Shown here piece after piece: positions 28,528 through 38,290 of a stretch of DNA of 64,000 nucleotides. Source of the stretch: Amorphus coralli DSM 19760. Its GTDB lineage: Bacteria; Pseudomonadota; Alphaproteobacteria; Rhizobiales; Amorphaceae. Made by a program: the position numbers and the translations under genes. Positions within the stretch are counted from its first letter, which is position 1. Every line of letters begins with the position of its first letter. Under the pieces are notes generated by a model. It ran no database searches. It was not told where the DNA came from and was given only the letters and a program-made list of their open reading frames with translations. The stretch covers positions 248,001-312,000 of the forward strand of contig NZ_KB894575.1 in assembly GCF_000374525.1 (NCBI RefSeq), in the 5' to 3' direction.

Positions 28528-30273
28528 ATGAACGCTCGCCCGTTCCACCGCCTCGCCATCGTCGCCGTCACCGCCCTGTGGGCCGGATCCGCGCTGGCCC
28601 AGGACACCGCGATCCTGTCCGCCTCGCCCCGCTTCCATCCCGTCGTCGCCCAGAACGGCATGGTCTCCAGCCAAGAGGCGCTGGCCACCCTGGTCGGCGT
28701 CGACGTGCTGCGCTCGGGCGGCAACGCGGTGGACGCGGCCGTGGCGGTCGGCTTCGCCCTCGCGGTGACGCTGCCGCGCGCCGGCAATATCGGCGGCGGC
28801 GGCTTCATGATCGTCCACGACGCGAAGACCGACGAAACCATCGCCATCGATTACCGCGAGATGGCCCCTGCCGCCGCCACCGAAGACATGTTCCTGAACG
28901 AGGCGGGCGATGCCGACCCGCTGAAGTCGCGCTTCTCTGGCCTGGGCGTCGGCGTGCCAGGCACCGTGCGGGGCCTGGCGCTTGCCCACGAGCGCTACGG
29001 GTCCGGCGCGCTGTCCTGGGCCGATCTGATCGCCCCCGCCGTGACGCTGGCGCGGGATGGCTTCCCGGTCAGCGACGACCTTGCCTCGTCGCTCGCCTCC
29101 ACCTGGACCCGCGCGCATCTTGGCCGCGACGGCGAGGCGAACCGCATCTTCTACGAGCCGACCGACGGACCGCCCGCCGCCGGCGCAATCATGACCCGAC
29201 CGGATCTCGCGGCCACCCTTGAGCGGATCGCCGAGGGAGGGCCGTCTGCCTTCTACGAGGGACCGGTGGCCGAGGCGATCGTCGCGAAGGTGAACGGCGC
29301 TGGCGGCCGGATGTCGCTGGAAGACCTGGCCGGCTACGAGCCCAAGGTGCGCGAACCCGTCACCGGGACCTATCAGGGCTACGAGATCGCTTCCATGCCG
29401 CCGCCGAGCTCGGGCGGCATCCACCTGATCCAGATCCTCAACATTCTGGAAGGCCTTCCCATCGCCGAAAGCGGTCTGAATTCCGCAAAGACCATCCACC
29501 TGATGGCCCAGGCCATGAACTACGCCTATGCCGACCGGTCGAAATATCTCGGCGACCCGGACTTCACCTCCGTTCCCGCAGACTGGCTGACGTCGCCGGA
29601 CTACGCGGCGGACATTCGCAACGGTCTCGACCAGGAGCAGGCGACACCGGCCTCCGAGATCAAGCCCGGTGAGGCGCCCGCCGGTCACGAGAGCCCCGAG
29701 ACCACCCATTTCTCCGTGGTGGACGGCGACGGCAACGCCGTCTCCAACACCTACACGCTGAACTTCTCCTACGGCGTCGGCCTCGTCGCCGATGGCACCG
29801 GCATCCTGCTCAACAACGAGCTCGACGACTTCTCCGCCAAGAAGGGTGTGCCGAACGCCTATGGCCTGATCGGCGGCGAGGCCAATGCGGTCGAACCGCT
29901 GAAGCGGCCGCTGTCGTCGATGACGCCGACCATCGTGTTCAGGGACGGCGAGGTGTTTCTGGTGACCGGATCGCCAGGCGGCAGCCGCATCATCACCACG
30001 GTGCTGCAGATCATCCTCAACACCGTCACCCATGGTCTCGACATCGCATCGGCCACTGCCGCGCCGCGCATCCATGACCAGTGGCTTCCGGATGAAATCC
30101 GCATCGAACAGGGCATCAGCCCGGACACGATCCGGCTGCTGGAGGAGATGGGCCATGAGGTCGCGGTGAAGGATGCCATGGGCTCCACCCAGTCGATCCA
30201 GGTGGGCGAGGACGGCACGCTCTACGGCGCCGCCGATCCGCGTCGGGCCGGCTCGCTTGCGGCGGGGTATTGA
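28528..30273 (+). CDS. ggt: Gamma-glutamyltransferase
   Basis: A 581-residue periplasmic Ntn-hydrolase that cleaves gamma-glutamyl bonds (glutathione and analogues). A signal peptide ends ALAQD. The self-cleavage site lies before T392 in ETTHFSVVDGDGNAVS, corresponding to T391 of E. coli. The GSPGGSRI oxyanion loop and YAYADRSKYLGDPDF substrate region are present. It is divergent from mscS and has a palindromic repeat right after its stop. Confidence 0.95.
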   Translation: MNARPFHRLAIVAVTALWAGSALAQDTAILSASPRFHPVVAQNGMVSSQEALATLVGVDVLRSGGNAVDAAVAVGFALAVTLPRAGNIGGGGFMIVHDAKTDETIAIDYREMAPAAATEDMFLNEAGDADPLKSRFSGLGVGVPGTVRGLALAHERYGSGALSWADLIAPAVTLARDGFPVSDDLASSLASTWTRAHLGRDGEANRIFYEPTDGPPAAGAIMTRPDLAATLERIAEGGPSAFYEGPVAEAIVAKVNGAGGRMSLEDLAGYEPKVREPVTGTYQGYEIASMPPPSSGGIHLIQILNILEGLPIAESGLNSAKTIHLMAQAMNYAYADRSKYLGDPDFTSVPADWLTSPDYAADIRNGLDQEQATPASEIKPGEAPAGHESPETTHFSVVDGDGNAVSNTYTLNFSYGVGLVADGTGILLNNELDDFSAKKGVPNAYGLIGGEANAVEPLKRPLSSMTPTIVFRDGEVFLVTGSPGGSRIITTVLQIILNTVTHGLDIASATAAPRIHDQWLPDEIRIEQGISPDTIRLLEEMGHEVAVKDAMGSTQSIQVGEDGTLYGAADPRRAGSLAAGY

Positions 30274-30274
30274 G

Positions 30275-30313
30275 CAATCCGAGGCGAAGTGGAAACCGGT
30301 TTTCTTGAGATTG
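30275..30313 (+). repeat. Palindromic small repeat, AAACCGGTTTT type
   Basis: A 39-bp element with CAATC ... GATTG ends and the core GAAGTGGAAACCGGTTTTC. It lies two nt after the ggt stop codon, between convergent ggt and mutY. It is a relative of the elements at 724-942 and 58561-58717 and of the well-known rhizobial AAAAGTGG-AACCGGTTTT repeats. Confidence 0.75.
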
Positions 30314-30332
30314 CGGGACGAGAAGGCCTCGC

Positions 30333-31436
30333 CTAGTCCGTCTTCAGCGCGGCGGCGATTACCTTGCGCATGACGGTTGGCAGCGCCTCGCCGTCCAGCC
30401 TGTCGGTTGGCGACCACCAGGCGTCCGCCGGGGCCGCGATGTCGCGCCCGACCCGGGCCCTGTAGACGTCGAGCACCAGGTGGAAATGGGTGAAGGTGTG
30501 GCGCACTGGGGCAGAAAGCTTCCCCCAGTCTGCGCGCAACGGCGGCCCGTCCGCCTCACCTGAGCCGTCCTTCGTCGACCAGCCCTCGTTGGGCACTTCC
30601 GCCATGCCGCCAAGAAGCCCTTTCTCGGCCCGGCGACGCAGGAGCAAGGCGCCATCGGACCGCACCGCGACATACGCCGTGCCGGTGCGCGTCGGCTTCT
30701 CCTTCTTTGGCGCCTTGACCGGATAGAGGCCCTGGTCGCCCTCGATGCGGGCGTTGCAGTCCTCCGTCAGCGGGCAGATCGCGCAGGCCGGGCGCTTCGG
30801 CGTACAGATAGTGGCACCGAGGTCCATCATCGCCTGCGCGAAGCAGCCGGGCCTCTCTGTCGGGGTCATCTCCGCCACCACGGCGCGGACCTCCGCCTTG
30901 GCCTTCGGCAGCGGCGTGGCAATGCGCTCCAGCCGGGTGACGACGCGCTCCACATTGCCGTCGACCACGGCGGCCGCCTCGTCGAAGGCGATGGAGGCAA
31001 TGGCGGCGGCTGTGTAGGCGCCAATGCCGGGAAGCTCGGTGAGGGCGGCGGCCGTCTGCGGAAAGCGGCCCTGATACTCGGTCGCGACGATCTCGGCACA
31101 GCGCTTCAGGTTGCGGGCGCGGCTGTAGTAGCCGAGGCCGGCCCACTCCTGCATGACGTGGTCGGTTTCCGCCGCCGCCAGGTCGGCAACCGCCGGCCAG
31201 CGCTCCACGAAACGCTGGAAATAGGGTCCGACCGCTGCAACGGTGGTCTGCTGCAGCATGATCTCCGACAACCACACCCGGTAAGGCTCCGGCCGATTGC
31301 CGGCCTTGCGCGCCTCCGGACCGATCCGCCACGGCAGCCGCCGGGCGTGACGGTCGTACCAGGCAAGCAAGGCCGCGGCACGGTTTCGGGCAAGCGTGGA
31401 GGGAGCGGGGCTCGGCATCGAGCGCGTGTGGCGCAA
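30333..31436 (-). CDS. mutY: A/G-specific adenine glycosylase
   Basis: A 367-residue base-excision enzyme that removes adenine opposite 8-oxoguanine. The catalytic Glu lies in SEIMLQQTTV, the helix-hairpin-helix in LTELPGIGAYTAAAI, and the catalytic Asp in VVDGNVERV. The iron-sulfur cluster ligands are CTPKRPACAICPLTEDC. The C-terminal NUDIX-like domain (RHTFTHFHLVLDVY) reads the 8-oxoG. A start at the second Met (31418) is equally possible. It is divergent from dciA. Confidence 0.96.
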   Translation of the reverse strand: MRHTRSMPSPAPSTLARNRAAALLAWYDRHARRLPWRIGPEARKAGNRPEPYRVWLSEIMLQQTTVAAVGPYFQRFVERWPAVADLAAAETDHVMQEWAGLGYYSRARNLKRCAEIVATEYQGRFPQTAAALTELPGIGAYTAAAIASIAFDEAAAVVDGNVERVVTRLERIATPLPKAKAEVRAVVAEMTPTERPGCFAQAMMDLGATICTPKRPACAICPLTEDCNARIEGDQGLYPVKAPKKEKPTRTGTAYVAVRSDGALLLRRRAEKGLLGGMAEVPNEGWSTKDGSGEADGPPLRADWGKLSAPVRHTFTHFHLVLDVYRARVGRDIAAPADAWWSPTDRLDGEALPTVMRKVIAAALKTD

Positions 31437-31541
31437 GCCCGGATCGATTTCAAGCCTTTCCGGAGAGACGCCCCTCGCGCAGGCGCGCGCGGTCGCCTAG
31501 ACTGCATGCCTTCGTTCAACCCGCCACGATGAAGGACCGAG

Positions 31542-32087
31542 ATGGCTCGCGGCAGCAAGCCGAGGGACGATACGCGTGCCGCACCGCCGCGCCGACGGCG
31601 GCGGGCCGTGCCGCTTGCCGATCTGATCGGCGACGCGCTGACGCCGGCCGCCCGCAAGCGCGGCTTCGCATCCGCCGCAATCCTCACCCACTGGGATTCC
31701 ATCGTAGACGAGGAGACCGCGCGCACCGCACTTCCCGAAAGATTGATCTGGCCGCGGCGACAGTCCGACGAGGACGCCGCGGGCGGTGGAGCGACCCTCG
31801 TGGTGGCCACCAACGGCGCCTCGGCGCTCGTGCTCCAGCACACCGCGCCGGTGATCGTCGACCGGCTCAACACCTTCTTCGGCTGGCGCGCGGTTGAGCG
31901 CATCAAGATCGTGCAGCGGCCGATTCCCGCGCCGGAAGCGCCAAAACCGCCGCCCCCGCCCCTCACCGCCGAGGAGGAGGCCGCCCTGGCCGAACGCCTC
32001 GCGGCGATGGAGGACACGCCGCTCAAGGCCGCGCTGGAGCGCCTCGGCCGGGCCGTCATGTCGGCCCGACCCGACCGCGGCCGCTGA
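31542..32087 (+). CDS. DUF721 / DciA-family protein
   Basis: A 181-residue DUF721 protein. Family members in other bacteria (DciA) help load or recruit the replicative helicase DnaB. Visible are the basic N-terminus RRRRAVPLADLIGD, the core segment LTHWDSIVDEETARTALPERLIWP, and the strand region TLVVATNGASALVLQHTAPVIVDRLNTFFGW. A Pro-rich linker and a C-terminal helix end the protein. The order mutY / DUF721 / dsbA / smc is conserved in this group of bacteria. Its role here is inferred from the family only. Confidence 0.82.
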   Translation: MARGSKPRDDTRAAPPRRRRRAVPLADLIGDALTPAARKRGFASAAILTHWDSIVDEETARTALPERLIWPRRQSDEDAAGGGATLVVATNGASALVLQHTAPVIVDRLNTFFGWRAVERIKIVQRPIPAPEAPKPPPPPLTAEEEAALAERLAAMEDTPLKAALERLGRAVMSARPDRGR

Positions 32088-32207
32088 GGCCGCTTCGGCT
32101 CCGGCGAAGCGTCTTGCCGCTTGCCATGTTCCGCCACGATCGGCACGTAGGGGTCAGCAATCGTCCGCCGTTCGGGGGACAGATGAGGATCCCAGGAGGT
32201 TGAACCC

Positions 32208-32855
32208 GTGACGCTCACCCGCAGAACCGTCCTCGCAGCCGGCGCCCTCGCGCTCGCCCTGTCCGCGACCGGAGCCCCCGCCTATGCCCAGCAGGCCGAG
32301 CGCAGCGTCGACGTCGACAAGCTGATGGCCGAGGGGCCGCTTCCGGAGATGGCGCTGGGCTCCGAGGATGCCCCGGTCACCATCGTCGAGTATGCCTCGC
32401 TCACCTGCTCACACTGCGCCGCCTTCCACTCCGAGACCTATCCGGCGCTGAAGGAGCAATATATCGACACCGGCAAGGTCCGGTTCGTGCTGCGCGAGTT
32501 TCCGCTGGATCCGCTCGCCGCAGCGGGATTCATGCTCGCCCGCTGCCGCCCCGCCGACCAATATTTCGAGATGGTCGACCTGTTGTTCGACAAGCAGCGC
32601 CAGTGGGCTTACGCGCAGGATCCGGTCAGCGCGCTGCTCGCCATCGCCAAACAGTCCGGATTCACACAGGAAAGCTTTGAGGAGTGCTTGACGAATCAGG
32701 AGCTTCTCGACGGAGTGAACGAGGTGAAGGACACGGGCGCGCAGGACTTTGGCGTTTCGTCGACCCCGACCTTCTTCGTCAACGGCCGCATGGTGCGGGG
32801 AGCTCGAGGGATTGAAGAGTTCTCGGAAATCATCGACGAGAATCTCGACGGCTAG
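32208..32855 (+). CDS. DsbA-family thiol:disulfide oxidoreductase
   Basis: A 215-residue exported thioredoxin-fold protein. The N-terminus LTRRTVLAAGALALALS has a twin-arginine-like pattern before the hydrophobic stretch, with cleavage near AYAQQ. The redox site is CSHC (C67, C70) and the cis-Pro loop is STPTFFVNG. The layout (EYASLTCSHCAAFH) matches the DsbA/BdbD type common in alphaproteobacteria. GTG 32208 follows AGGAGG, which supports that start. It lies 120 nt after the DUF721 gene and 84 nt before smc. Confidence 0.9.
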   Translation: MTLTRRTVLAAGALALALSATGAPAYAQQAERSVDVDKLMAEGPLPEMALGSEDAPVTIVEYASLTCSHCAAFHSETYPALKEQYIDTGKVRFVLREFPLDPLAAAGFMLARCRPADQYFEMVDLLFDKQRQWAYAQDPVSALLAIAKQSGFTQESFEECLTNQELLDGVNEVKDTGAQDFGVSSTPTFFVNGRMVRGARGIEEFSEIIDENLDG

Positions 32856-32939
32856 GATCACTCCCCGGCGCGCAGCGGTGCGCGCCCTTTCCGGGGGTCG
32901 CGCCACGCGGCCTCCGTACTCCCGCATCCGGGTGACGCC

Positions 32940-35900
32940 ATGAAGTTCACCCGGCTGCGCCTCACCGGCTTCAAGTCCTTCGTCGATCCGACCGACTTTC
33001 TGATCGAAGACGGGCTGACGGGCGTCGTCGGCCCGAACGGCTGCGGCAAGTCGAACCTTGTCGAAGCGCTGCGCTGGGTGATGGGCGAGAGCTCCTACAA
33101 GTCCATGCGCGCGTCCGGCATGGACGACGTGATCTTTGCCGGCTCCGGCAAGCGGCCGGCCCGCAATGTCGCCGAAGTCTCCGTCCTGCTCGACAACTCG
33201 GACCGGTCAGCACCCGTTGGTTTCAACACCGAGGACACGCTGGAGATCTCGCGCCGCATCGAGCGCGAGTCCGGCTCCGCCTACCGGGTCAACGGGCGGG
33301 AGGTCCGTGCCCGCGACGTCCAGCTTCTCTTCGCCGATGCCTCCACCGGTTCGCGCTCGCCGTCGATGGTGCGGCAGGGCCAGATCGGCGAGCTGATCAA
33401 CGCCAAGCCCACCTCCCGCCGCCAGATCCTGGAAGAGGCCGCCGGCATTTCCGGTCTCCACGCCCGCCGACACGAGGCGGAGCTTCGACTGCGGGCGGCG
33501 GAAACCAACCTGGACCGCGTCGAGGACGTGGTGGGCGAGATCGGCACCCAGCTGGAGAGCCTCAAGCGCCAGGCCCGCCAGGCGAACCGCTATCGCGGCC
33601 TGTCCTCCGAGATCCGCAAGATCGAGGCGCTGGTGCTGCACCTGCGCTGGCGCGCGGCGCGCACCGCCGCTGCGTCGGCGGAGGACACGCTGTCGGAAGC
33701 CAAGGACATCTCCCAGCGCGCCTCCGAAGCCCAGACCACCGCCGCCCGCGACCAGGCGGTGTCCGCCAGTGCCATGCCGAAGCTGCGCGAGCGCGAGGCG
33801 GAGGCGGGTGCGACGCTGCAGCGCCTCAGACACGCCGCCAGCCAGCTGGAGGACGAAGAGCGCCGCATGCGCGAGCGCCTCGGCGAACTGGAGCGGCGCA
33901 TCGGCCAGATCGCAGCCGACATCGAGCGCGAATCCGCCGTCCATTCCGACGCCGAGGAAGCGGTCGCCCGGCTCGACGCCGAGCATGCCAGCCTCACCGC
34001 GGACGAGGAAGGCGCGGGGGACCGTCGCGCCGCCGCCGAGGCCCGGCTGGCGGAGGAGCAGGAGGCGCTCGCCAGGGCCGAGGCCGCCCAGGCCGAGGCG
34101 ACCCGCGCGGAGGCCGGCGCCGCCGCCGAACGACGCCGTCTCGAGCAGGAGCGCGCCCGCACCACCAACGAGGTCAGCCGCGCCACCAGCGAGCGCGACA
34201 AGGTCCGCGCCGATCTGGCGCGCATTCAGGGCGAGCTGGAGCGCACCAGCGGCGTGGCGCAGGCCCGGGCGGCGCTGGAGAGCGCCGAAGCGACCGAACA
34301 GGCGGCGATCGCGGCCAGCGACGATGCAGAGGCGAAGGCGCGCGAGGCCCGGGAGGCCGCGGACCTGGCACGCGCCCCCGTCAGCGAGCGCGAGAAGGAG
34401 ATTTCCGCGCTCGAAACGGAAAAGCGCACGTTGGAGACGGTGCTCGCCACCATCGGCGACGACCGGTTCCCGCCCGTCGTGGACCGGCTGAAGGTGGACC
34501 GGGGTTACGAGGTGGCGCTGGGCGCCGCGCTCGGCGACGATCTCGATGCCGCGCTCGACAACGACGCGGCGATCTTCTGGGGCGGTACGGGCGATCCCTC
34601 CGACGATCCGCTCCTGCCCGAGGGCGCCGAATCGCTGGCGTCGCACGTGCGCGCGCCGGCCGAGCTCTCCCGACGGCTCGCTCAGATCGGCGTGGTCGAT
34701 GCGGAAGCGGGGCCGGCGCTGCAGACCATGCTACGGCCCGGACAGCGGCTGGTGTCGAAGCAGGGCGACTTCTGGCGCTGGGACGGACTGACCGCCCGCG
34801 CCGACGCCCCAACGGCCGCAGCTCAACGGCTTGCCCAGAAGAACCGGCTGGAGGCGCTGGCGGGCGAGCTGGAAACGGCCCACGCAGCGCTTGAGCGGGA
34901 TCGGCAGGCCCTCGATACGGCCCGCACCGCCTCCGCGCAGGCCGCTGAGGCCGAGCGGGTCGCGCGCGACACCGCGCGGGCGGCGAGCCAGGCAAGCCGG
35001 GACGCCCGCACCCGGTTGGCGTCCGCCGAGAAGGAAGCCACTCAGCTGGAGAACCGGCGCAGCGCCCTGACCGAAGCCGCCACGCGCGCCCAGGCATCCG
35101 TGGAGACGGCGGAAACGGCGGCGGCCGAAGCCACTAAAGCCTTCGAGGCCGCTCCCGACCTCAGCGCGCTTGCCAAGGCACGCGAGGCGGCGGACGCCTC
35201 CGTCTCCAGCCTGCGCCGCTCCGCAGCAGAGGCGCGCGCCCGGCTGGATGGCGAGCGCCGGGAAAGCGAGTTGCGCACCAACCGCAAGGCGGCGATCGCC
35301 CGGGAGATCGAAAGCTGGCGCAACCGTGTCGCCACCGCGGCTGCCCAGCGCGAGGAGCTGTCCCGTCGCCACGGCGAGGCCGAGGCAGAACGCGCCCGGC
35401 TCCTCGACGCCCCGGAGGATCACGACCGCAAGCGGCGGGCGCTGAACTCGGAGATCGCCACCGCAGAGACCGAACTGGCGGCCGCCTCCGACGCGCGCGC
35501 TGCCGCTGAAACGGCGGTAGCGGAGACCGACCGAACCGCCAAGATGGCTCTGGAGGCGCTCAGCACGGCGCGCGAAGGTCTCGCCCGGGCGGAGGAACGG
35601 CTGACGGCAGCCCGCGAACGCCAGGCGGCCGTTGCCGAGGAGATCGAGGAAACGCTGGAGTGCGGCCCGGAGGAAGCCGGCGAGATCGGCGGCATCAAGC
35701 CCGACGCGCCGCTGCCCGACATGGACGGCGCCGAAAACCGGCTGGAGCGGCTCAAGGCGGAACGCGAGCGGCTCGGCGGCGTGAACCTGCGCGCCGAAGA
35801 AGAGGTTCGCGAGATGGAGGAGCGACGCGACACACTGACGCGGGAGCGCGACGACATCATCGCCGCCATCGCCCAGTTCCGCCAGGCCATCTCGAACCTC

Positions 35901-36398
35901 AACCGCGAAGCGCGTGCCCGCCTGACCGACGCCTTCGACACCGTCAATGAACACTTCAAGACCCTGTTCGTGCACCTGTTCGGAGGCGGCGAGGCGGAAC
36001 TGACGATGGTCGAGGCCGACGACCCGCTCGAGGCCGGTCTGGAAATCATCGCCCGTCCGCCCGGAAAGAAGCCGCAGGTGCTGAGCCTGCTCTCCGGCGG
36101 CGAGCAGGCGCTTGCCGCCATGGCGCTCATCTTCGCCGTGTTCCTGACCAATCCGGCGCCGATCTGCGTTCTGGACGAGGTGGACGCGCCGCTCGACGAC
36201 GCCAACGTCGAACGCTTTTGCGATCTCGTCGAGGAGATGACCCGGCGCACCGACACGCGCTTCATGATCATCACCCACAACCCGATCACCATGGCGCGCA
36301 TGCACCGGCTGTTCGGGGTGACCATGGCCGAGCGCGGCGTCTCGCAACTCGTCTCCGTCGACCTGGAGACCGCGGAACGCTTCCGCGAAGCAGTTTGA
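32940..36398 (+). CDS. smc: Chromosome segregation protein SMC
   Basis: A 1152-residue SMC ATPase that compacts and separates chromosomes with ScpA and ScpB. It has Walker A GPNGCGKS (31-38), long coiled-coil arms very rich in Ala, Glu and Arg, and a hinge at roughly residues 490-620 (RLKVDRGYEVALGAALGDD). The ABC signature LSGGEQALAA and Walker B ICVLDEVDAPLDDAN are in the C-terminal head. Length is standard. The Ala/Arg/Glu-rich coiled coil produces several long false frames on both strands. Confidence 0.97.
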   Translation: MKFTRLRLTGFKSFVDPTDFLIEDGLTGVVGPNGCGKSNLVEALRWVMGESSYKSMRASGMDDVIFAGSGKRPARNVAEVSVLLDNSDRSAPVGFNTEDTLEISRRIERESGSAYRVNGREVRARDVQLLFADASTGSRSPSMVRQGQIGELINAKPTSRRQILEEAAGISGLHARRHEAELRLRAAETNLDRVEDVVGEIGTQLESLKRQARQANRYRGLSSEIRKIEALVLHLRWRAARTAAASAEDTLSEAKDISQRASEAQTTAARDQAVSASAMPKLREREAEAGATLQRLRHAASQLEDEERRMRERLGELERRIGQIAADIERESAVHSDAEEAVARLDAEHASLTADEEGAGDRRAAAEARLAEEQEALARAEAAQAEATRAEAGAAAERRRLEQERARTTNEVSRATSERDKVRADLARIQGELERTSGVAQARAALESAEATEQAAIAASDDAEAKAREAREAADLARAPVSEREKEISALETEKRTLETVLATIGDDRFPPVVDRLKVDRGYEVALGAALGDDLDAALDNDAAIFWGGTGDPSDDPLLPEGAESLASHVRAPAELSRRLAQIGVVDAEAGPALQTMLRPGQRLVSKQGDFWRWDGLTARADAPTAAAQRLAQKNRLEALAGELETAHAALERDRQALDTARTASAQAAEAERVARDTARAASQASRDARTRLASAEKEATQLENRRSALTEAATRAQASVETAETAAAEATKAFEAAPDLSALAKAREAADASVSSLRRSAAEARARLDGERRESELRTNRKAAIAREIESWRNRVATAAAQREELSRRHGEAEAERARLLDAPEDHDRKRRALNSEIATAETELAAASDARAAAETAVAETDRTAKMALEALSTAREGLARAEERLTAARERQAAVAEEIEETLECGPEEAGEIGGIKPDAPLPDMDGAENRLERLKAERERLGGVNLRAEEEVREMEERRDTLTRERDDIIAAIAQFRQAISNLNREARARLTDAFDTVNEHFKTLFVHLFGGGEAELTMVEADDPLEAGLEIIARPPGKKPQVLSLLSGGEQALAAMALIFAVFLTNPAPICVLDEVDAPLDDANVERFCDLVEEMTRRTDTRFMIITHNPITMARMHRLFGVTMAERGVSQLVSVDLETAERFREAV

Positions 36399-36543
36399 GC
36401 CGCCGCCGCGGCCCATCCTCCACAGGCCCAGAAATGCCCTGCGCGACCCGATTTCCGCAGTGCACAAGCCAGACGCGGACGCAGGACGCTCGCCTGTCGG
36501 AAAACAGAAGCGATTCTAATGCCTTTTGCAGCCGGATGGCCGC

Positions 36544-36571
36544 TTGACTCTGGGAAATCGCGCTGCATAAC
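36544..36571 (+). promoter_or_regulatory. Candidate promoter of the F0 ATP synthase operon
   Basis: TTGACT (36544-36549), 16 nt, then CATAAC (36566-36571) makes a fair housekeeping promoter about 110 nt before atpI, in a 284-bp gap after smc. A GANTC site (GACTC, 36546-36550) overlaps the -35 hexamer and another (GATTC) lies at 36512-36516. Confidence 0.5.
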
Positions 36572-36682
36572 GTTCGCGCCATCCGACAGGGGTGGTGGTG
36601 GCGCAGCCGGCGCCCGCCCTTCGTAAGGGCACGCGGCAGGTCCGGGGCCAATGGTCCGGACCGCAACAGCGGTCGAACGAAG

Positions 36683-37066
36683 ATGGCAGGCGACGACAAG
36701 CATCATCGCGACGCGGACGAGATGGGCGATATCTCCGCCCGGCTTCGGACGCTCTCTGGAAAGATCGAGGCCCAGCGCGCGGCCCGGCGGAAGAAGGACG
36801 GCGGCGATAATTCGTCCAAGTCCACCTTTGCCGGTATCGGCCAGGCGCTCAAGCTGAGCTCCGAGTTCATCGGCGGCGTCGCCGTCGGAGCCATCCTCGG
36901 ATGGCTTCTCGACCAGTGGCTTGGTACGACGCCCTGGGGAATGATTGTGTTGCTGATGCTCGGCTTCGCGGCTGGCGTTCTCAACGTGTTGCGTTCGGCG
37001 GGGTTGATCCAGACCCCGGAACCCGGCAAAAGGCGGGTCGACGAAAACGGAAGCGACGGTTCCTAG
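36683..37066 (+). CDS. atpI: ATP synthase assembly protein I
   Basis: A 127-residue protein that leads the F0 operon. A charged N-terminal half (DISARLRTLSGKIEAQRAARR) is followed by two transmembrane segments joined by a Gly-rich turn, SEFIGGVAVGAILGWLLDQWLGT and GMIVLLMLGFAAGVLNVLR. This is the AtpI/AtpR layout of alphaproteobacteria. AtpI helps assemble the c-ring. The next gene starts 36 nt downstream. Confidence 0.9.
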   Translation: MAGDDKHHRDADEMGDISARLRTLSGKIEAQRAARRKKDGGDNSSKSTFAGIGQALKLSSEFIGGVAVGAILGWLLDQWLGTTPWGMIVLLMLGFAAGVLNVLRSAGLIQTPEPGKRRVDENGSDGS

Positions 37067-37102
37067 GCGGACCGGCGCCCAAAATCAGGAGCAGCGGAAC
37101 AG

Positions 37103-37864
37103 GTGGCGGCAGAAGGCGCACTCGATCCGATCCATCAGTTCGAAGTCCATCCGATCGTCGATCTCCACGTCGGCGGCATGGATCTCTCGTTCACCAACGT
37201 TTCGCTCTACATGGTGGCGACCACGGCCGTGGTCGCCCTCTTCCTCATCCTGTCTACCGGCGGGCGCGGTCTGGTGCCGAGCCGATGGCAGTCGATGGCC
37301 GAGATGAGCTACGAGTTCTCCGCCTCGATGCTCAGGAGTTCGGCCGGCGCGGAAGGCATGCGCTTCTTCCCGCTCGTGTTCTCCCTCTTCATGTTCATCC
37401 TCGTGGCGAACATGATCGGCATGTTCCCCTACTTCTACACCGTCACCAGCCAGCTCATCGTCACCTTCGCCTTCTCCATGCTGGTCATCCTGACGGTCGT
37501 CATCGCCGGCATCCGCCAGCATGGCATGCGCTTCTTCAAGCTGTTCGTTCCCGACGGCGTCCCGATGGCGATCCTGCCGCTGGTGAGCGCGATCGAGGTG
37601 ATCTCCTTCATCTCACGCCCGGTCAGCCTGTCGGTCCGTCTGTTTGCGAACATGCTCGCCGGCCACATCACCCTGAAGGTCTTCGCGGCCTTCATCGCCG
37701 CGCTCAGCGCGCTGGGCGTTGTCGGCATCCTCGGCGCGATCCTGCCGCTGATCATGACGATCGCGATCACTGCCCTTGAGTTCCTGGTCGCCGGACTGCA
37801 GGCCTACGTCTTCGCGGTCCTGACCTGCCTCTACCTCAACGATGCGCTGCATCCGTCGCACTGA
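37103..37864 (+). CDS. atpB: F0F1 ATP synthase subunit a
   Basis: A 253-residue membrane subunit forming the proton half-channels. The essential arginine is in [18 protein letters not shown], and the C-terminal [21 protein letters not shown] holds the conserved Gln. The start is GTG 37103, about 11 nt after AGGAG. Length and topology (five to six helices) are normal. Confidence 0.96.
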   Translation: MAAEGALDPIHQFEVHPIVDLHVGGMDLSFTNVSLYMVATTAVVALFLILSTGGRGLVPSRWQSMAEMSYEFSASMLRSSAGAEGMRFFPLVFSLFMFILVANMIGMFPYFYTVTSQLIVTFAFSMLVILTVVIAGIRQHGMRFFKLFVPDGVPMAILPLVSAIEVISFISRPVSLSVRLFANMLAGHITLKVFAAFIAALSALGVVGILGAILPLIMTIAITALEFLVAGLQAYVFAVLTCLYLNDALHPSH

Positions 37865-37925
37865 CGGCCTGCAACTCATCCCGTTTCGCAACACCAAAAC
37901 CCGTTCACGCTAAGGAGCACACCTC

Positions 37926-38153
37926 ATGGAAGCGGAAGCTGCGAAGTTCATCGGCGCCGGTATCGCCTGCCTCGGTCTCGGTGGCGCCGGCATCGGCCTG
38001 GGCCACATCTTCGGTAACTACCTTGCCGGCGCGCTGCGCAATCCGTCTGCCGCTGACGGCCAGTTCGGCCGCCTGATCTTCGGCTTCGCCGTGACGGAAG
38101 CCCTGGGCATCTTCTCGCTGCTGATCGCCCTTCTGCTTCTGTTTGCCGTCTGA
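37926..38153 (+). CDS. atpE: F0F1 ATP synthase subunit c
   Basis: A 75-residue double-helix proteolipid that forms the rotating ring. The first helix has the GAGIGLG glycine pattern and the second, [22 protein letters not shown], carries the proton-binding Glu. ATG 37926 follows TAAGGAG. A Glu rather than Asp and one TEA motif without extra polar ligands point to proton, not sodium, coupling. Confidence 0.97.
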   Translation: MEAEAAKFIGAGIACLGLGGAGIGLGHIFGNYLAGALRNPSAADGQFGRLIFGFAVTEALGIFSLLIALLLLFAV

Positions 38154-38290
38154 TCCAGGACGCATCCGTCCGAACCAACGGTACGGCCGGCGTTCCGACT
38201 GACTCAGACCGATCGCATGCGATGGCTGCGGGCCGCTTCGGCCCGTTGCCGGTGCGGTCAAGCGAACGCCGGCGCGAGAGGACGTAAGAG

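Noticed and set aside
28305-28847. N-terminal extension of the MscS protein
   Set aside because: It would overlap the ggt gene start and promoter and shows no conserved residues.
33207-34646. Minus-strand frames rich in Ala, Arg and Ser across smc
   Set aside because: They arise from the repetitive Ala/Glu/Arg codons of the SMC coiled coil.
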